A stretch of DNA of 64,000 nt. Origin: Zea mays. Taxonomy: Eukaryota; Streptophyta; Magnoliopsida; Poales; Poaceae. The first letter of the stretch is position 1. Each line of letters starts with the position of its first letter. The stretch covers positions 1 to 64,000 of the forward strand of contig NW_023366860.1 in the NCBI RefSeq assembly GCF_902167145.1, given 5' to 3'. The translations under genes were made by a program, and so were the position numbers. A model generated the notes under the pieces. The model saw only the letters and a program-made list of their open reading frames with translations, was not told the origin of the DNA and ran no database searches. Shown here piece after piece: positions 22,356 through 34,592 of this stretch.

Positions 22356-25300
22356 TCCTCCCCTTCTTGAACTGAAGTCGTCCTCGACGGCAACTCCTCG
22401 TCTTCTCCCGCATACGGTTTCAAATCTGCAACATTAAAACTAGTGGAAACACCAAACTCCGCAGGCAGGTCAAGGGTATAAGCATTATCATTAATCTTGG
22501 TTAGTATCTTAAAAGGACCAGCAGCACGAGGCATCAATTTAGAACGGCGCAAAGTAGGAAAACGATCCTTTCTCAAATGCAACCAAACCATATCACCAGG
22601 TTCAAAAGTAACTAGTTTCCGGCCTTTACTACCAGTAATCTGATATTTAGCATTAGCAGCAGCAATGTTTTGTTGAGTTTGTTCATGGAGATTAATCATT
22701 TGTTCAACATGTGCAAGAGCATCTATGTGTGGGGCGTCCGCAGCATCAAGCGAAAACAAAGCAATAGGCGCCCTAGGAATGTAACCATAAACAATTTGAA
22801 AAGGGCACATCTTTGTAGAAGAATGGGTTGCATGATTATAAGCAAACTCAACATGAGGCAAGCAATCCTCCCAACGTTTCAAATTTTTGTCTAAAACAGC
22901 CCTAAGCATGGTAGACAAAGTTCGATTAACTACCTCAGTTTGACCATCAGTCTGAGGGTGACAAGTGGTGCTAAACGGCAATTTAGTTCCCAATTTATTC
23001 CACAGAGATCTCCAAAAATGACTCAGAAACTTAGCATCACGATCCGAGACTATTGTATTGGGAATACCGTGCAAACGAATAATCTCTCTAAAAAACAATT
23101 CAGCAACATTGCTAGCATCATCAGTCTTATGACAAGGTATGAAATGAGCCATTTTGGAGAATCGATCAACAACCACAAAAATGCTATCCCTCCCCTTCTT
23201 AGTTCTAGGCAATCCCAAAACAAAATCCATCGAAATATCAATCCAAGGGGAAGTAGGAACAGGCAAAGGCATATACAAACCATGTTTGTTCAACCGTGAC
23301 TTAGCTTTCTGACAAGTAGTGCAGCGTGCAACAAGGCGCTCAACATCAGCGCGCATCCGAGGCCAAAAGAAGTGGGCAGCCAACACCTCATGTGTCTTGT
23401 AGACGCCAAAGTGCCCCATGAGACCGCCTCCATGTGCTTCCTGTAACAACAAAAGACGAACCGAGCTAGCTGGAACACACAGCTTGTTAGCGCGAAACAG
23501 GAACCCATCCTGTATGTGAAATTTGCCCCATGGTTTCCCATTAATACAATGGCCGAAAGCATCTTTAAAATCAGCATCATCAACATATTGATCTTTCACA
23601 GTGTGCAAACCAAAGATTTTAAAATCTAACTGTGACAACATGGTATAGCGACGAGACAAAGCATCAGCAATAACATTGTCCTTCTCGTTCTTGTGTTTAG
23701 TAATGTAAGGAAAGGACTCAATGAATTCTACCCATTTAGCATGACGACGGTTCAGATTTGTTTGGGTACGAATATGTTTTAAAGCCTCATGATCAGAATG
23801 GATTATAAACTCACGATGCCAAAGATAGTGCTGCCATGTATGCAAAGTGCGCACTAAAGCGTAAAGCTCCTTATCATAAGTAGAATATTTCAGACTAGCA
23901 CCGCTTAATTTTTCACTAAAATAAGCAACTGGTTTTCCTTCTTGTAACAAAACAGCACCTAGCCCAATACCGCTAGCATCGCATTCAAGCTCAAACACTT
24001 TATTAAAATCAGGCAATTGCAATAGGGGAGCTTGGGTTAACTTATCTTTCAAAGTGCTGAACGCTTCCTCCTGGGAATCACTCCAAGCAAATGGCACATC
24101 TTTTTTTGTAAGCTCATGTAGAGGCGCTGCAATGGAGCTAAAATCACGAACAAATCTGCGGTAGAAACCGGCAAGTCCAAGAAAGCTCCGAATTTGTGTG
24201 ACTGTCGTCGGTGTAGGCCACTCCCGAATGGCAGCAATCTTGCTGCTATCCACCTCAATGCCCTGTGGAGTAACAACATAACCAAGAAACGAGACACGTC
24301 GTGTACAAAAGATGCATTTTTCCATGTTAGCAAATAACTGGGCAGCACGCAATGCATCAAAAACAACACTTAAATGTTCCAAATGCTCTTTCTTAGATTT
24401 GCTGTAAATAAGAATATCATCAAAATAAACAACCACAAACAATCCTATGAAGGGCCTTAGAACTTCATTCATTACTCGCATAAAAGTGCTGGGAGCATTA
24501 GTCAATCCAAACGGCATAACCAACCATTCATATAAACCAAATTTCGTTTTAAAAGCCGTTTTCCATTCATCACCCAGTTTCATTCTAATCTGGTGGTAAC
24601 CACTACGCAAATCAATCTTAGTGAAAATAATAGCACCACTAAGCTCATCTAGCATATCATCAAGGCGTGGTATAGGATATCGATAACGAATAGTGATGTT
24701 ATTAATAGCACGACAATCTACACACATACGCCATGACCCATCTTTCTTGGGAACAAGTAACACAGGAACAGAGCAAGGGCTAAGAGACTCACGAATGTAT
24801 CCCTTGTCAAGCAACGCCTGTACCTGGCGCTGAATCTCCTTCGTCTCATCCGGATTTGTACGGTATGGTGCGCGGTTCGGAAGCTGTGCGCCGGGAATGA
24901 GGTCGATCTCGTGCTCAATGCCACGAAGTGGTGGGAGACCCGGTGGTAAGTCTTTGGGAAAGACATCAGCGTACTCCTGCAAAAGGTTAGCAACCATAGG
25001 GGGAATAGCCAAAGATGGTGCATCATCAAGTGAAATGAGGACACTAGAGCATATAAGTGCATAGCATGGCAAATGAGCACCGTGTAGATCATCAAAATCA
25101 GCACGTGTAGCAAGTAAAACAGGAGCCTTCAACTTGATTTCAGAAGGAACAGAGGGTGATGGATCAAGTTGTTTAGCAGTTATAGCAGCTCGGGCAAGAT
25201 CATCTTTAACAATTTGTTCAGGTGTCATTGGATGTATAATTATTTTCTGACCCTTAAAAATGAAAGAATAATGATTCGAACGACCATGATGCAAGCTATC

Positions 25301-26821
25301 AGTATCATATTGCCAAGGTCGACCAAGTAACAAAGAGCATGCTTCCATGGGAATAACATCACAATCAACAAAAATCAGAATAAGCACCCATGGAGAAAGG
25401 AACGCGCACGGAACGTGTGATTTTTATTTTACCACCATCATTAAGCCATTGAATGTGATATGGGTTTGGATGCTTACGAGTGGGTAACGATAACTTTTCT
25501 ACCAGCATGGTACTCGCCAAATTGTTGCAACTACCGCTGTCGATAATGATGCGAATTGACCGCTCCTGCACAACACCCTTTGTATGGAACAGAGTGTGTC
25601 GCTGATTCTTCTCGGGCAAAGCGACCTGTGTACTGAGAACACGCTGCACAACAAGACTTTCATACCTATCAGCGTCGCCCGGGTTGACATGTACCTCCGC
25701 CTTAGCTGCATGGTCAGTGGCAAGTAGTGCATGTTCAATTTCTTCAGAATCACTAGCGGAAGAGTACTCACCATCGTCACGAATGAGCAAAGTGCGCTTG
25801 TTTGGGCAGTCCCGAATCACATGGCCAAATCCTCTACAGCGATGACACTGAATATCCCGTGTACGACCTGTGGGTGGGGCAGTGCTGGCTGGTTTGGTCG
25901 TCTTCTCGCGTGGAGTAGTGGTGGACGTGGATGGCGCAACGGCAACTGGTGCTGAGGTGGATGTCGAGCTTCGTCCTGCAAAAGGGTTAGAATATGGCTT
26001 CGAGCGGCGTCCCTGCACTTCACGTTCAGCTTTGCAAGCATATTCAAATAAAGTAGTCATATCATAATATTCCTTATAATCAAGTATATCTTGGATTTTG
26101 CGGTTTAAACCACCACGAAAACGTGCCATAGCAGCGTCGTTGTCCTCTAATATCCCACAACGAATCATACCTTTTTGTAACTCCTGGAAATAGTCCTCAA
26201 CAGATTGAGAACCTTGCTGAAAACGCTGCATTTTATTAACAAATCACGAGCATAATACGAAGGCACAAATCGATGTCGCATCGCAGCTTTCAACTGATCC
26301 CAAGTGGTTGGAATGGTAGTGGGATGTTTTATTTTAAACTCACGCCACCAAATTAAAGCAAAATCAGTAAATTCACTAATAGCAGCTTTAACCTGAGAAT
26401 GTGCAGCAATATCATGGCATGAAAATTTTTGTTCAACCTCTAACTCCCAATCAAGATATGCAGCAGGATCATATTTGCCATTAAAAGGTGGAATTTTAAA
26501 TTTAATCTTAGAAAATAAGTCATTAGGGGGATGACGAACCACACGGCGTGCACGACCACGGCGATCTCCATCTTTCCACTCAGTGTCACCACCGTAGTCC
26601 TGCTCCATCTTTGTGGTCAACGCATCAAGGCGTGCCAGGATGGTGTCGAGTGTGGTGCGAGTCGCCGTTTGAGCAAGGTCAAGCTGGTTGAAACGCTCGG
26701 TCGTCGAAGTGACCGTTGAATCAAGCCGTTCATGCATCGTCCTAATGTCATCAGCAAGTCCATCAACTTATCCCCTTACTTCCTGCAACTGGGCATCCAC
26801 CATGTCGTGTGCTCCTGCCAT
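22181..26821 (-). pseudogene. gag-pol: CRM1-like gag-pol with three lesions
   Basis: The start is the ATG at 26821-26819 (MAGAHDMV, shared with G). Gag follows (FNGKYDPAAYLDWELEVEQK), then the zinc knuckle (CHRCRGFGHVIRDC, near 25830), protease with IIDSGSC (near 25545), reverse transcriptase with YFDD (near 24420), RNase H, integrase with HHCC and D, D, E residues, the GPF module and the CR region, ending at 22181 inside the 3' LTR. Lesions: CAA to TAA at codon 18 (26770-26768); loss of one base near 26239 (AAGCAAAT reduced to AACAAAT); one extra base near 25372-25378, after the protease. The remaining 1,068 codons (22181-25387) are open. Protease keeps the usual D-S-G, unlike the CRM2-like copies. 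Confidence 0.92.
22356..22368 (-). promoter_or_regulatory. Polypurine tract of element E
   Basis: The minus strand reads AAGAAGGGGAGGA directly before the 3' LTR. It lies within the coding frame for QEGEDDEDI. Confidence 0.88.
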
Positions 26822-27957
26822 AGTTAGCGCAAACACCAAAAGGAGAAAAACCAACGACAAAAACAGGGGTGTACTGCTCACAAGGCGCTCACACTAGTGC
26901 TGTTATCAAGTTCTTATCCGTTCTTACCAAGCCACAGTGGTGAACTGCAACCAACATGTGGAACCGGTGAAAGATTGGATGAGCGATTGCGTGGAGAAAC
27001 AGAAACCTGCTCGTCGTAGAAATATGTGGAGTTGTGGGTAGGCTGCACTCAAGTCAAGGATTAGCACGATCAAACAATAATGCAAAGTTGAATTATAGTG
27101 CAAAACACGAAACTATATTGCTGGCCATAGGTGCAAAGGATGGATGGAACTAGCAGAATGGCAGTACCGTAAATATTGTACTAGTGATGCCAAAAAGGCA
27201 CTAGTAGAAATCACAGGTAATTTTGTTTTTCTTTTTTGTATGATTTTTTTGATATTTTTCTCAGCACAAGAAGCAACAAGATAGGAGCTACACGAAGTTT
27301 CACCTAAAACAGATATCAGATGTGGTCTATAGAAAATCAGGAAGTTCTCTGAAAAGCGTGCGAGAACTTTGATGAATTTTTTTCTTTATTTTCCTGAATT
27401 TTTTTGACAATTTTGTCGAACCCCAAACAGATCGAAAAGTTATGCCCAGTTTACGGAAGGTTCCTCAAGTTATGTTTTAAAAACGACCGGGATGAAACAA
27501 CCGTATCCTTTCTCCTTCGTTTTCTTTTTTTTTGTTTCTGCTTTTTTTTTATGTAACCGAAGGAGAAAAACCAGGAAGCGGTCGTTGACTCGGTTTGTTT
27601 TTTTTCTGTTTTTTTTTCGTAACCGAAGGAGAAAATCAAGGAAACGGCCGTTGACTCGATTTGTTTTTTTCTGTTTTTTTTTGACGTAACCGAAGGAGAA
27701 AAACAAGGAAACAATGTTGACTCGGTTTGTGGCGTGATCAAACGGGAGATGGTGGCGGCGCTAGGGTTTGAATGGTGGAAGAACACAATGCAACCAGCAA
27801 CAAATGACGCGAAAGCACACAAATTCAACAATGCAGATTATTGAAAGAAAGTGCGAGGCTCAAAAGGGTGCTGGGATAAGATCTAACCTGAATTTTTATG
27901 TGGTTTTGTGGACTGTAGGAAAAAAACGCTCGATAAACTCACCGATCAACCTGGAAA
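26822..27957 (-). other. Untranslated leader of element E
   Basis: This leader is about 1.1 kb and lies between the primer site and gag on the minus strand. It has no supported gene. It includes three tandem copies of a unit of about 66 bp (27553-27750). Compared with element G it lacks about 83 bp near 27430, where G has 55527-55607. Confidence 0.75.
27553..27750 (-). repeat. Tandem repeat in the CRM1-like leader (element E)
   Basis: Three copies of a unit start at 27553, 27619 and 27686 (on the plus strand GTAACCGAAGGAGAAAA, then GTTGACTCGGTTTG, then a T-rich run). The period is 66-67 bp and the copies differ by a few bases. Element G has the same array with a shorter period. Confidence 0.85.
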
Positions 27958-27967
27958 TCTGATACCA
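27958..27967 (-). promoter_or_regulatory. Primer binding site of element E
   Basis: The minus strand reads TGGTATCAGA, two bases inside the 5' LTR, complementary to the 3' end of initiator methionine tRNA. The match is shorter than in CRM2-like copies: the next bases are TTTCC, not GC. Confidence 0.85.
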
Positions 27968-27969
27968 AT

Positions 27970-28567
27970 TGATGTAGCTGAGGTGCCCGATCTTTCGGCG
28001 AGTAGAGATAATTCCGATTTGGCGGAAGATGACCCTTGCGATCCGACTACGACGAGCAAGCCCGAGGCGCCAATGCAATCGCTGAACCAACTCCCTGTGG
28101 TTACCGACCTTGCTGATGCGAGATCGGCCTGATCACGAAGATCGTTTCCTGTGCGCAATCGAAGAACGAACAAGAAAAAGATGCGAGCAATCTAATCTAT
28201 TACTCGAGGGTGGAGTTCTGAATACACGAAGACAGCGCAGATTTGCGCGTGTTCGAGAGTAGCTAAAGCTAACGTAAAACAAAACTCAAGAAATAAAGGA
28301 GGCGCAGCTCCTGGATAAATAGAGAGGGGGCGCAGCCCCTAGGGGCGGCCAACCCTAGGTCGTCCATTATGGGCCGCAGTTGGGCTGGTCGTCTATTCTT
28401 CCGGGCCTTCGTTCTTTAACAGCATGATGTAGTTCAATTCTCTTGCACGGGCCCGAGTCACTGGCCCAGGTGGAAGGGGTGGCGCCTGGACTGGGGAAGA
28501 TGGTGCCTGGGCTGGAGAAGGTGCTGCTGGTGTAGATGTGCTCGTGTTGGTGTTGATGTCCTCATCA
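27970..28567 (-). repeat. 5' LTR of element E
   Basis: This 598-bp LTR is the same length as its partner at 21758-22355 and has about seven substitutions relative to it. The CentC target duplication ACAAT follows at 28568-28572. Confidence 0.93.
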
Positions 28568-28663
28568 ACAATCCCAAACATGAGTTTTGGACCTAAAGTA
28601 GTGGATTGGGCAAGTTCGTTGCGAAAAACGAAGAAATGGTTCCGGTGGCAAAAACTGAGTTTG
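28568..28663 (+). repeat. CentC remnant between elements E and F
   Basis: This 96-bp part of a single monomer runs from ACAATCCCAAACATGAG to AACTGAGTTTG. It joins array 2 to array 4 in phase when E and F are removed. Confidence 0.93.
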
Positions 28664-29109
28664 TGTAACACCTCAGGTGTTACCATGGCTAGAGCACACC
28701 TTGGTACTAAGGACTGGGATCACATGTGGTAAAAACTTAAGGAGAACATAAGAACCTTGGAGGCCATGTGTTAACCAAGATTTCACATGACCTAAGAGCA
28801 TCACTCAAGCTTTTGTGCACTTACTACCTTGGGCAAGAGGAGGGAAAACCCTAGACCTCTCTTGAACCCTATCTTCCAAAACCATGGTTAAGAGGGGGAG
28901 AGAATAAGCAATTGTGCCAACCATGAGTTAATCTTTAACCAAACTTTAAGTAACCTTATAACTAGAAATTTTGGGAAGGAAATATTACAAAAAGACCCCT
29001 GGAGAAACCCCAAATCCATTCCCTAAGTGGAGAGAGAGCTAGAGCTCTCTATTTCTCTCTAAGTCAAAAACTACACCTACACTAAAGATCAGCCGTGTTC
29101 ACCTTGAAG

Positions 29110-29325
29110 ATGGCACCAAAACCACCTATGTTCTATACCAAAAATGTGGCATACCAACTAGGGCACCCATTGGAAAAAGCTGAGCCCGAGACCTTGACGT
29201 TTGACATGCCTTGGCATAGTTTTTGTCGCGAGGTGGGCAGAGTGACATACCCGATTTGGCGACCGAAGATCTCCCTACCTAGGCCATATCTGCCATGGCA
29301 ACTCACGGATGAGAGACAGCCCTAG
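29110..29325 (+). CDS. Small LTR-borne reading frame, 71 codons, function unknown
   Basis: I do not recognise this peptide. It starts MAPKPPMFYTKN and ends TDERQP. The 3' LTR copy (39716-39931) is also open at the same length, with six amino acid differences near its middle (for example YQLGHP versus YHLGHP). It lies upstream of the LTR TATA box, so it would be outside the element's own genomic transcript at the 5' end. There is no signal peptide and no known motif. It may be chance, since 71 codons can stay open by luck. Confidence 0.25.
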   Translation: MAPKPPMFYTKNVAYQLGHPLEKAEPETLTFDMPWHSFCREVGRVTYPIWRPKISLPRPYLPWQLTDERQP

Positions 29326-29510
29326 GTGCCAGGAAAAGACTCGCGCCGGATTTTTGCCAAGATTCGCAGGTTTGCGACTTGGGTGAGCTGTGGAACACGG
29401 GCAGAAGAAAAGCTCCACGTGTTCGACGCGCTCTGTGTGCGCCAGAGCACGCCCGCGCGCGCCCCGCGTCGCACCAATGGCTAGCCGATGCCATGGCCCG
29501 CGCCCGCGCC

Positions 29511-29517
29511 TATAAAG
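29511..29517 (+). promoter_or_regulatory. TATA box of the element F LTR
   Basis: TATAAAG lies in a GC-rich stretch (CGCGCCTATAAAGCCCACCC) and is repeated at 40117-40123 in the 3' LTR. Both copies are intact. Confidence 0.75.
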
Positions 29518-32500
29518 CCCACCCAGGCGTCGACCACACTCTTCCGCGCACGCTCAAACCTCACTGGAGCTCAACTCACCGCCGTTTGCCCGTGCGCGGC
29601 GTGTCCGCGGCCACCCGAGCCCCTGCCGCCGTAGACCGGCCAGCCCAGCCATTCCCGACCCTGTCCGACCCTCGAAGACGAGTGAGCACACCTCGGTGAA
29701 GCTCCCCGAGCAAGGAATCAAAGTCTGCTTCGCCGGAGAGGCCAGTCCACGGTCGCCGGAGTTCACAACCCCGCCGGAGTGCGTGGACCGGGTAATCCAC
29801 TGAACCATTTTCCGATTCCTTGTGCACACGGTCTCTACGTCACCCCGTGAAACTCACCGTGCCATTGGATTGAACCAGATCGCCTTGATTTGGCCGGCAC
29901 ACCCGCCGCCGACGAGGACACCCGCCTGCGCGCGTGGACCGAGCGATTTCGGCCATCCCGCCGTCGAGCTGTACATCGCTGTGACCGCCAGAGCCTCCCT
30001 GAGCCAACCCCTCCCCTCGCCGGACCTATCGCGCCGCCGGTAAGCCGCGCCACCCTTTTCTTTCTTGCGGGCACTGTTTAAACCAAGGGAAGGACCGCGG
30101 GGGAGAAGAAAAGAAGTCTGGGGGTTTTGTGAAATGTCAGAGACTCAAATGAATAGTAACGCGGGGGTATAACTGAGAGAGTTAGTTTGGAAATAACCCA
30201 GGGTCCTCGGTGTAAACTGCTTTTCCAGAAAACCTTTATTAAATCTGATTTTTAATTTGAATAGAAACTTTAATAATTCATAACTTCTGTTTAGTTCATC
30301 CAAATTTGGTCAAACCAATTTTGTCAAACTTTAAATAATGTAAACTATTTAGGAAAAATATAAAACTCTTAAGTACTATAGAAAACTATAAGGTTCTGAT
30401 TTAATTATTGTTTTGGCCAAAAGCTAAATAATAGGGCTAAAAATAGTTGCACAATTTGACTAGGGTTAGAAAAATTTGGAGAAGTTTATATCCACCTACT
30501 GACCTGTTTAAAAATGCTAAACTTCTCTGTCCAACCCATTAAGTTAGTTTTTGCCATTTAATTTACAATATGCTTAAGGTTAAGAAAAATAGAAAAGGTG
30601 ATTTAAATAATGAACCAGAGGACACCCCTATTTTTGTTAGAGTACTTATTCAATGTAGTTTACTAGAAAAATCTATTATACCCTGGTTTAGTATGAAATA
30701 AGTAGGATCCCTTTTATTTCAAGAAAACAAGGAAAACTTAGAAAAACCCTACAAAAATAACCCCAAGGTGAAAGCACCCCAACCCTTGGGATAATTAATG
30801 TTTGGTTATTAAGAACTTAGGAAAAATATGAAATCTGCTGTTTGACATTTTTCAAATGATAATGTAGTAGAAAGTGCCTTTTTGGCATTTAACTTTAGAA
30901 AATCATAGCTAAATGACCACCCCTTAGCTTTCTGTGATTTTTGGCACAGAAGCCTATTATTACTGTTAGATGCCAACAAAAATAACCCTTAGGGCAGAAC
31001 TCACCTCTAATTAAGAGATGTAGTGCAAAGTGGCCCATTTTACACAACTTTTGTTATTTTTGTCTAAAGCACAGTCTTTTTACTTTAAACCTCAAATTCC
31101 TAGAACAGGCTATAATGACCAATGGCAACCCACTGTAATTTTTACAGAATTGTTGGAAAATATTAAACCACTGTCGTAGTTCAAACCTACACTAGAAACC
31201 ATAAATAGATAATAAAAAAAGGGAAATATGAATAATAGAAAATTAGTGTCATCCTAAAACTCTTTATAACTTGTCCACTGAAATATATATAAAGGCAATA
31301 CCAATTCCCTATGCCTATCCCTAGCAAAACCTAAACCTAGAAGTGATAAGCATAAACCATTAAAAGCCACGTATGACCCAGAAACCCTAAGTTACTCATT
31401 AACTTAGTTTTTCTTATCTTAACATAATGTTATTAAATCCTGCATAATCATGACATACATGTTCATTGCATTTCGATAGACTGCAACCTTGCTGACGGAG
31501 AGTACGTCCTCGTGCCGGAGCAAAGAGCTGCTCAGGAGGTAGCCCCAGATCCAGCACCAGAGCCTGCACCAGAGGACCTGCCTGCCACTGCTTTGGAAGG
31601 CAAGCCCCGGTTTTATGCATAATCGTTTATATATGCTATTCTACTACACTTAATGTTGTAGGCTTGTACTGTGCACTTAAGTGTACGAGTTGCCTGAAAC
31701 CCTAGTTGCATGAACTCAGGATTCCTTTTGAGATGGATACTAGTATGCTAGGTCGAGTAGTTGCTTTATTTAATTAGGATCTCGATAGAAGACGAGTGAT
31801 TTTTCTAGCACTCGCGCGAGATCAGGAATTGGTTGTACCCACTTTTCATATCATATTGATAGTTGGTTGGTGGACACGGATCCATGGGGATGCGTGGTCT
31901 ACGAGATGAAATTGGAATAAGGATTAACGTGTGGATACCTGTGTCAAGCGTTTGAACGTACTAAACATATGCCGAGAAATATGGTAAATCGGTAAGCCTA
32001 GTACCTGATTGAACCTGGCAGCAGATTGCCCTCTTCACGCGACCTGAGACGTGGTCTCCCATTCCGGTTATGGTGGGTACAAGTGCGGTCACTGCACGAC
32101 GGCAGTCGGGGTCAGTGAGGCATTGTACGCCAAGACGGTGAGCCCCTCTCTGCTGACGGGGAATCGATGGGGACGGTTGATGTGTGTGGGGACGGAGTGC
32201 CTCGCCACGTCGTGTGTTTAGGTTTACCTTGCAAGGATAAAAACTCGATTCGAATCGTCTGCTTCTCGCAGCTAATGAGACTGCTTGATCCATTGTACTG
32301 CATTGAGTAACAAGTGGAAATATGATGAGTTGATATAAGATGTTGATTGCTAATAATGTTTGCTACTATGTATGAGTAGATAGTACGCATTTAGCCTTAA
32401 GAGAGTCACACTTAAATTGACAAAGTTAAAACTTGACTTAGAAACTCAGCTAGTGCTTTTGGCAACCAAACCCCACAGCCAAACAGCTGCATGTCTAGAG

Positions 32501-33003
32501 GTCGAGGAGTAGACTCCTCACATCGGGTAAGTCTAGCTGAGTATTAGTATACTCAGCCTTGCTTGTGGCATAATTTTACAGGTTCTCTGGAGGACATGGT
32601 TGCTGGAGTGACTTGGTCGTCCATCTTGCCACCGGGTTGGACTGTCGAGTGGGACCCTACCTCGGGTGAGGAGGAGCATGAGGAGTGATGGGACAGGCTT
32701 CCCCATCTCTCTGTTTATTTACCATTAGTTTATTTTCCGCTGCACTTCGAACAATGATGACTACTTTTACAAAACTCCGATGGTAATGTAATAATTTTAA
32801 TACTCTTACATGCATGGTTTTATGCTTTATTGTATTTGCTCTGTGACAAACCATCGAGTGAGATTGTGGTACTTGATCCTATCAGTGGCCGTGTCGGACT
32901 AGATCCGAGGGATTGACGGGTTATTCCCATTTAAGTGTGGTCTAGCCTCTAAGGCAGGGCTTAGGCACTTTAGTTGGAATAATTCGGGCAGTTCCGCCAC
33001 AGC

Positions 33004-33015
33004 TGGTATCGGAGC
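33004..33015 (+). promoter_or_regulatory. Primer binding site of element F
   Basis: TGGTATCGGAGC lies two bases after the 5' LTR, matching initiator methionine tRNA at 11 of 12 positions. The same A-to-G variant is in element B. Confidence 0.85.
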
Positions 33016-33416
33016 TTGTACCACCACAGAGGAATCAATAAAATATAAATACCTTCCTTTTCGAAGTAAAACTTGATAGAAACAAATGTTGGATAGATCG
33101 TAGGACGATCAGGATAGACCTAGGACGTGAAGCCTTAGGATGATAGAGGGGTAGTTAGGTGGCTAAGTGATTAGGCCCTATAGGCCACTTTAAAGGATGG
33201 GAGTTCTTCCCTATTCCCTTTACATTGTTGTGAGGTCGTTCAGGACGAGCATGCATGCATTTTTAATTAAACAAATGGAAAATTTAGTAAGGACTTAAAT
33301 TATGACCAACTAAAGTTCCCCAGTACCATTTTGTTTTAATTAGAGAGGAGCTGAGTCTTATTTTTTCTTGTTCTTTTTATAATTCTTTCCTTTTACTTAC
33401 GCTTAACCGTACACAG

Positions 33417-34286
33417 ATGGCTTCCCACGGATCCTCAGACGACGGAAATGCACTATCCCACACTGACGGGATTGCACGAGAGGGTTTTCCCCGCATTTTG
33501 TGGGAGGTACTTCAGGGGGCCGGATACACGACACCCCCTCAGTACGCGGTGCAGCAGTTCGAGAAGCACCGAGTGCCCCGCTGTAGGGTGAGGATGACTC
33601 TGGAGCCTCATCCCCTACAGCCAGGCTGGCGTTCATTGGACTCTGAGTCTTTTGGATACCGGGCTGAGGACAAGATAGAGGCGATTGCTCTGCACGGGTT
33701 GACCACTTTCTACGGATTCCATCCCTTGGAGCTGGCTACTCACCCCATTGGCTTGTTCCCCGCCGAAAGGGAGGACGACCCAATGTGGAAGGATCGGGTG
33801 GAGCATGCCAAGGACATCTGGGCCATCTACCCAGGTCAGACTGCGCACTTGACTGTACGGTGCATGAATGCTCTGTACCGTCTGCAAGTGATGCGCAGTG
33901 AGGCGATGTCCCACCTGATGGCATTGTTGGAGGCGACAAAGATCACTTTGGACAACAGAGAGGAGCTCGTGGTTGATTTGTCCACTGAGATGGTGGAAAA
34001 GGATTTGCAGGTGGAGCAGTTATCCAATGAGATCCAAGAGTTGGAGGAATTAGTGGGTACCAGGGAGAACACCATCGAGGTTCTCGAGGATTAGCTCCTT
34101 AACACTCAGCAGCAGCTGGCTGAGGCTAATGAGCACCTGGATATGCATCACCAGGAGATCCAGGACATGGAGGCCAACGAGGACGTCGACATCGAGGGAG
34201 GAGAGGAGCCTGCCTCCAGCGTGGACACTGCTGGCTCTGGGAGACCACCTTCCCCTGAGTCGAGTGTTGCCTCGTTCGCTCACTAG
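33417..34286 (+). pseudogene. Extra reading frame upstream of gag (ORF0-like), one stop
   Basis: This is a 290-codon frame from the ATG at 33417 to the TAG at 34284-34286, with one internal TAG at codon 226 (34092-34094). The N-terminal two thirds look globular (GFPRILWEVLQGAGYTTPPQ). The C-terminal third is rich in E, L, Q and D with heptad-like spacing, so it probably forms a coiled coil (about residues 160-250). It has no retroviral motif. From memory, some rice gypsy elements (RIRE3 and RIRE8) carry an extra frame, ORF0, before gag; this could be the equivalent. The role is unknown. The internal stop lies in a context suggesting CAG to TAG. Confidence 0.7.
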
Positions 34287-34592
34287 GTGTCAGGGATAAA
34301 GTTAGAAGTCGGTAATGGTAGACTCCTCGCAGCTAGCTTAGCTTTTGCACCCATAGGGTACTAGGCTAGATAGAGTCGAGTCTTTTTGGAACCATTGATG
34401 TAACCGTGATAAACTCTTTTGGAAGCATGGTTGGTGGATGCTGTTAGTTTTAAATTCAGAAAGAAAAGTTTATGCCTTTTTAAATCCTCTATGTTTATGT
34501 CAAGAATCTATCAGTTCGCCTTTTTGACTCTTTCGCCGCGAGCAAAACCGTGAACTTGAAGATGTGTATTAAGTATATATGTGGTTTTTCAG
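34287..34592 (+). other. Spacer between ORF0-like frame and gag in element F
   Basis: This 306-bp A/T-rich spacer has no reading frame that I can support. It ends TTTTTCAGATGGCCGG. The sequence TTTTTCAG before the gag ATG resembles a splice acceptor, so gag may be expressed from a spliced RNA; this is inference. Confidence 0.4.

Larger units (their letters stand above)
21758..28567 (-). mobile_element. Element E: full-length CRM1-like retrotransposon in CentC
   Basis: This complete 6,810-bp minus-strand element has the perfect target duplication ACAAT (21753-21757 and 28568-28572). Both LTRs are 598 bp and differ at about seven positions by eye. The integrase-bearing end is at the left. It inserted in a CentC monomer between GTGCGAAACAAT and CCCAAACATGAG. 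The polyprotein has three lesions, all in or near gag and protease; the reverse transcriptase to CR part is one uninterrupted frame. Confidence 0.93.
28664..33001 (+). repeat. 5' LTR of element F (4.3 kb)
   Basis: This long LTR begins with a perfect hairpin, GTAACACC-TCA-GGTGTTAC (28665-28683), and ends GTTCCGCCACA. A TATA box is at 29511. It has a small reading frame in U3 (29110-29325). Bases 29740-32276 have no counterpart in the 3' LTR, which lost them. In that A/T-rich middle I see no gene and no nested insertion. Confidence 0.9.

Noticed and set aside
27470..27831. Frames in the CRM1-like leader, rich in K and F
   Set aside because: They come from the T-rich tandem repeats and shift between E and G, so they are not conserved proteins.
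29379..30081. Several R/A/P-rich frames on both strands in the GC-rich part of the element F LTR
   Set aside because: The high GC content lengthens random open frames; they overlap on both strands and are interrupted or altered in the 3' LTR.
29740..32276. The extra 2.5 kb of the 5' LTR of F as a nested insertion with GAGA duplication
   Set aside because: It does not begin or end like an LTR or a terminal-inverted-repeat element, and a 4-base match is more simply a deletion breakpoint in the 3' LTR.
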